Of a DNA stretch of 64,000 bases, positions 63,915 to 64,000 are shown one piece after another. Origin of the DNA: a virus; the IMG/VR virus record IMGVR_UViG_3300023179_000039, positions 45,660 through 109,659 of that record. One strand, written 5' to 3'. The position numbers and the translations under genes are program-made. The notes beneath the pieces are model-generated. The model was given only the letters and a program-made list of their open reading frames with translations. It was not told the origin of the DNA and did not search any database. Each line of letters opens with the position of its first letter. Position 1 is the stretch's first letter.

Positions 63915-63942
63915 ATTATACCGGTAGATTTTATATAGTCAA
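63915..63942 (-). promoter_or_regulatory. Early sigma70-like promoter of the tRNA-tmRNA unit (minus)
   Basis: On the minus strand TTGACT (63942-63937), 16 nt, TATAAT (63920-63915), 10 nt before the tRNA 5' end. It is close to consensus and has the same 16-nt spacing as the early phage promoters, so host polymerase should transcribe this unit early. Confidence 0.65.
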
Positions 63943-63944
63943 GC

Positions 63945-63952
63945 TATAAATG
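63945..63952 (+). promoter_or_regulatory. Late-type promoter box TATAAATG
   Basis: 5 nt before the ATG at 63958. The last base differs from consensus, but the spacing is the same as at the other late genes. Confidence 0.55.
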
Positions 63953-63957
63953 TTCTT

Positions 63958-64000
63958 ATGTCAACACCAGCAAAAGTAGGATCCGGAGCACCAGGTACTC
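63958..64000 (+). CDS. Start of a late gene, cut by window edge
   Basis: Only 14 codons are present (MSTPAKVGSGAPGT). The start is supported by the late box 5 nt upstream. Small polar, Gly/Pro-rich N-terminus; no identity can be given. Confidence 0.55.
   Translation, partial: MSTPAKVGSGAPGT

Noticed and set aside
63716-63949. 77-residue plus-strand frame across the tRNA
   Set aside because: Overlaps the tRNA in antisense and has no box or start context.

Overview
The window is about 64 kb of a low-GC (roughly one third G+C) tailed phage genome of the T4-like myovirus type. It holds recognisable T4-type genes: gp32 (C-terminal end only), sliding clamp gp45, primase gp61, clamp loader gp44, a gp14-type neck protein, terminase gp17, sheath gp18, tube gp19, and baseplate gp25, gp6, gp53, gp48/gp54 and hub genes. 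Portal, protease and major capsid genes are not in the window. Low GC, large multi-domain fibres and cyanophage/pelagiphage-like small genes suggest a marine phage. The host is not identified; sigma70-like promoters (TTGATA-16-TATAAT) argue for a proteobacterium (SAR11-like) or Prochlorococcus-like host rather than a Bacteroidetes host.

Layout. 1-7.6 kb: replication genes with small unknowns, a GT-B-like protein and a nucleotide-sugar reductase. 5.3-9.6 kb also carries minus-strand late genes (core/internal-protein candidates, neck). 9.6-26.1 kb: terminase with an intein, then tail tube, sheath, tape-measure candidate and hub. 26.1-28.6 kb: a terminase small-subunit candidate, dUTPase, clamp loader and an unknown. 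28.7-37.6 kb: baseplate wedge. 37.6-39.9 kb: a lectin/P-domain fibre with Thr-Pro linkers. 40.0-46.2 kb: a five-gene glycosylation and methylation cassette. 46.2-63.4 kb: very large adsorption-apparatus proteins, including one with about 1,000 residues of Thr-Pro repeat. 63.4-63.9 kb: a minus-strand RNA unit with a tmRNA-like RNA and an initiator-like tRNA(CAU). The last 43 bases start another late gene.

Expression. About 27 late-type boxes (consensus close to TATAAATA) sit 5 or 6 nt upstream of ATG or GTG start codons, on both strands. A second class (TTGATA-like, 16 nt, TATAAT-like, then 6 nt, then the start codon) precedes replication and metabolic genes and also the glycosylation cassette. 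In both classes the predicted transcription start falls on or next to the start codon, so first genes of operons should be leaderless. Genes inside operons mostly start 0-5 nt from, or overlapping, the previous stop and lack clear Shine-Dalgarno sequences.

Most interesting: (1) Thr-Pro mucin-like fibres next to glycosyltransferases of families that elsewhere modify hydroxyproline or hydroxylysine in proteins; (2) systematic leaderless geometry together with a phage-encoded initiator-like tRNA and a compact tmRNA lacking a normal tag; (3) a probable class 3 intein exactly in the terminase P-loop; (4) a nested in-frame gene with its own late promoter, and LxE-ending N-terminal peptides that may be capsid-targeting signals. 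All family names come from reading motifs by eye; no database search was run.
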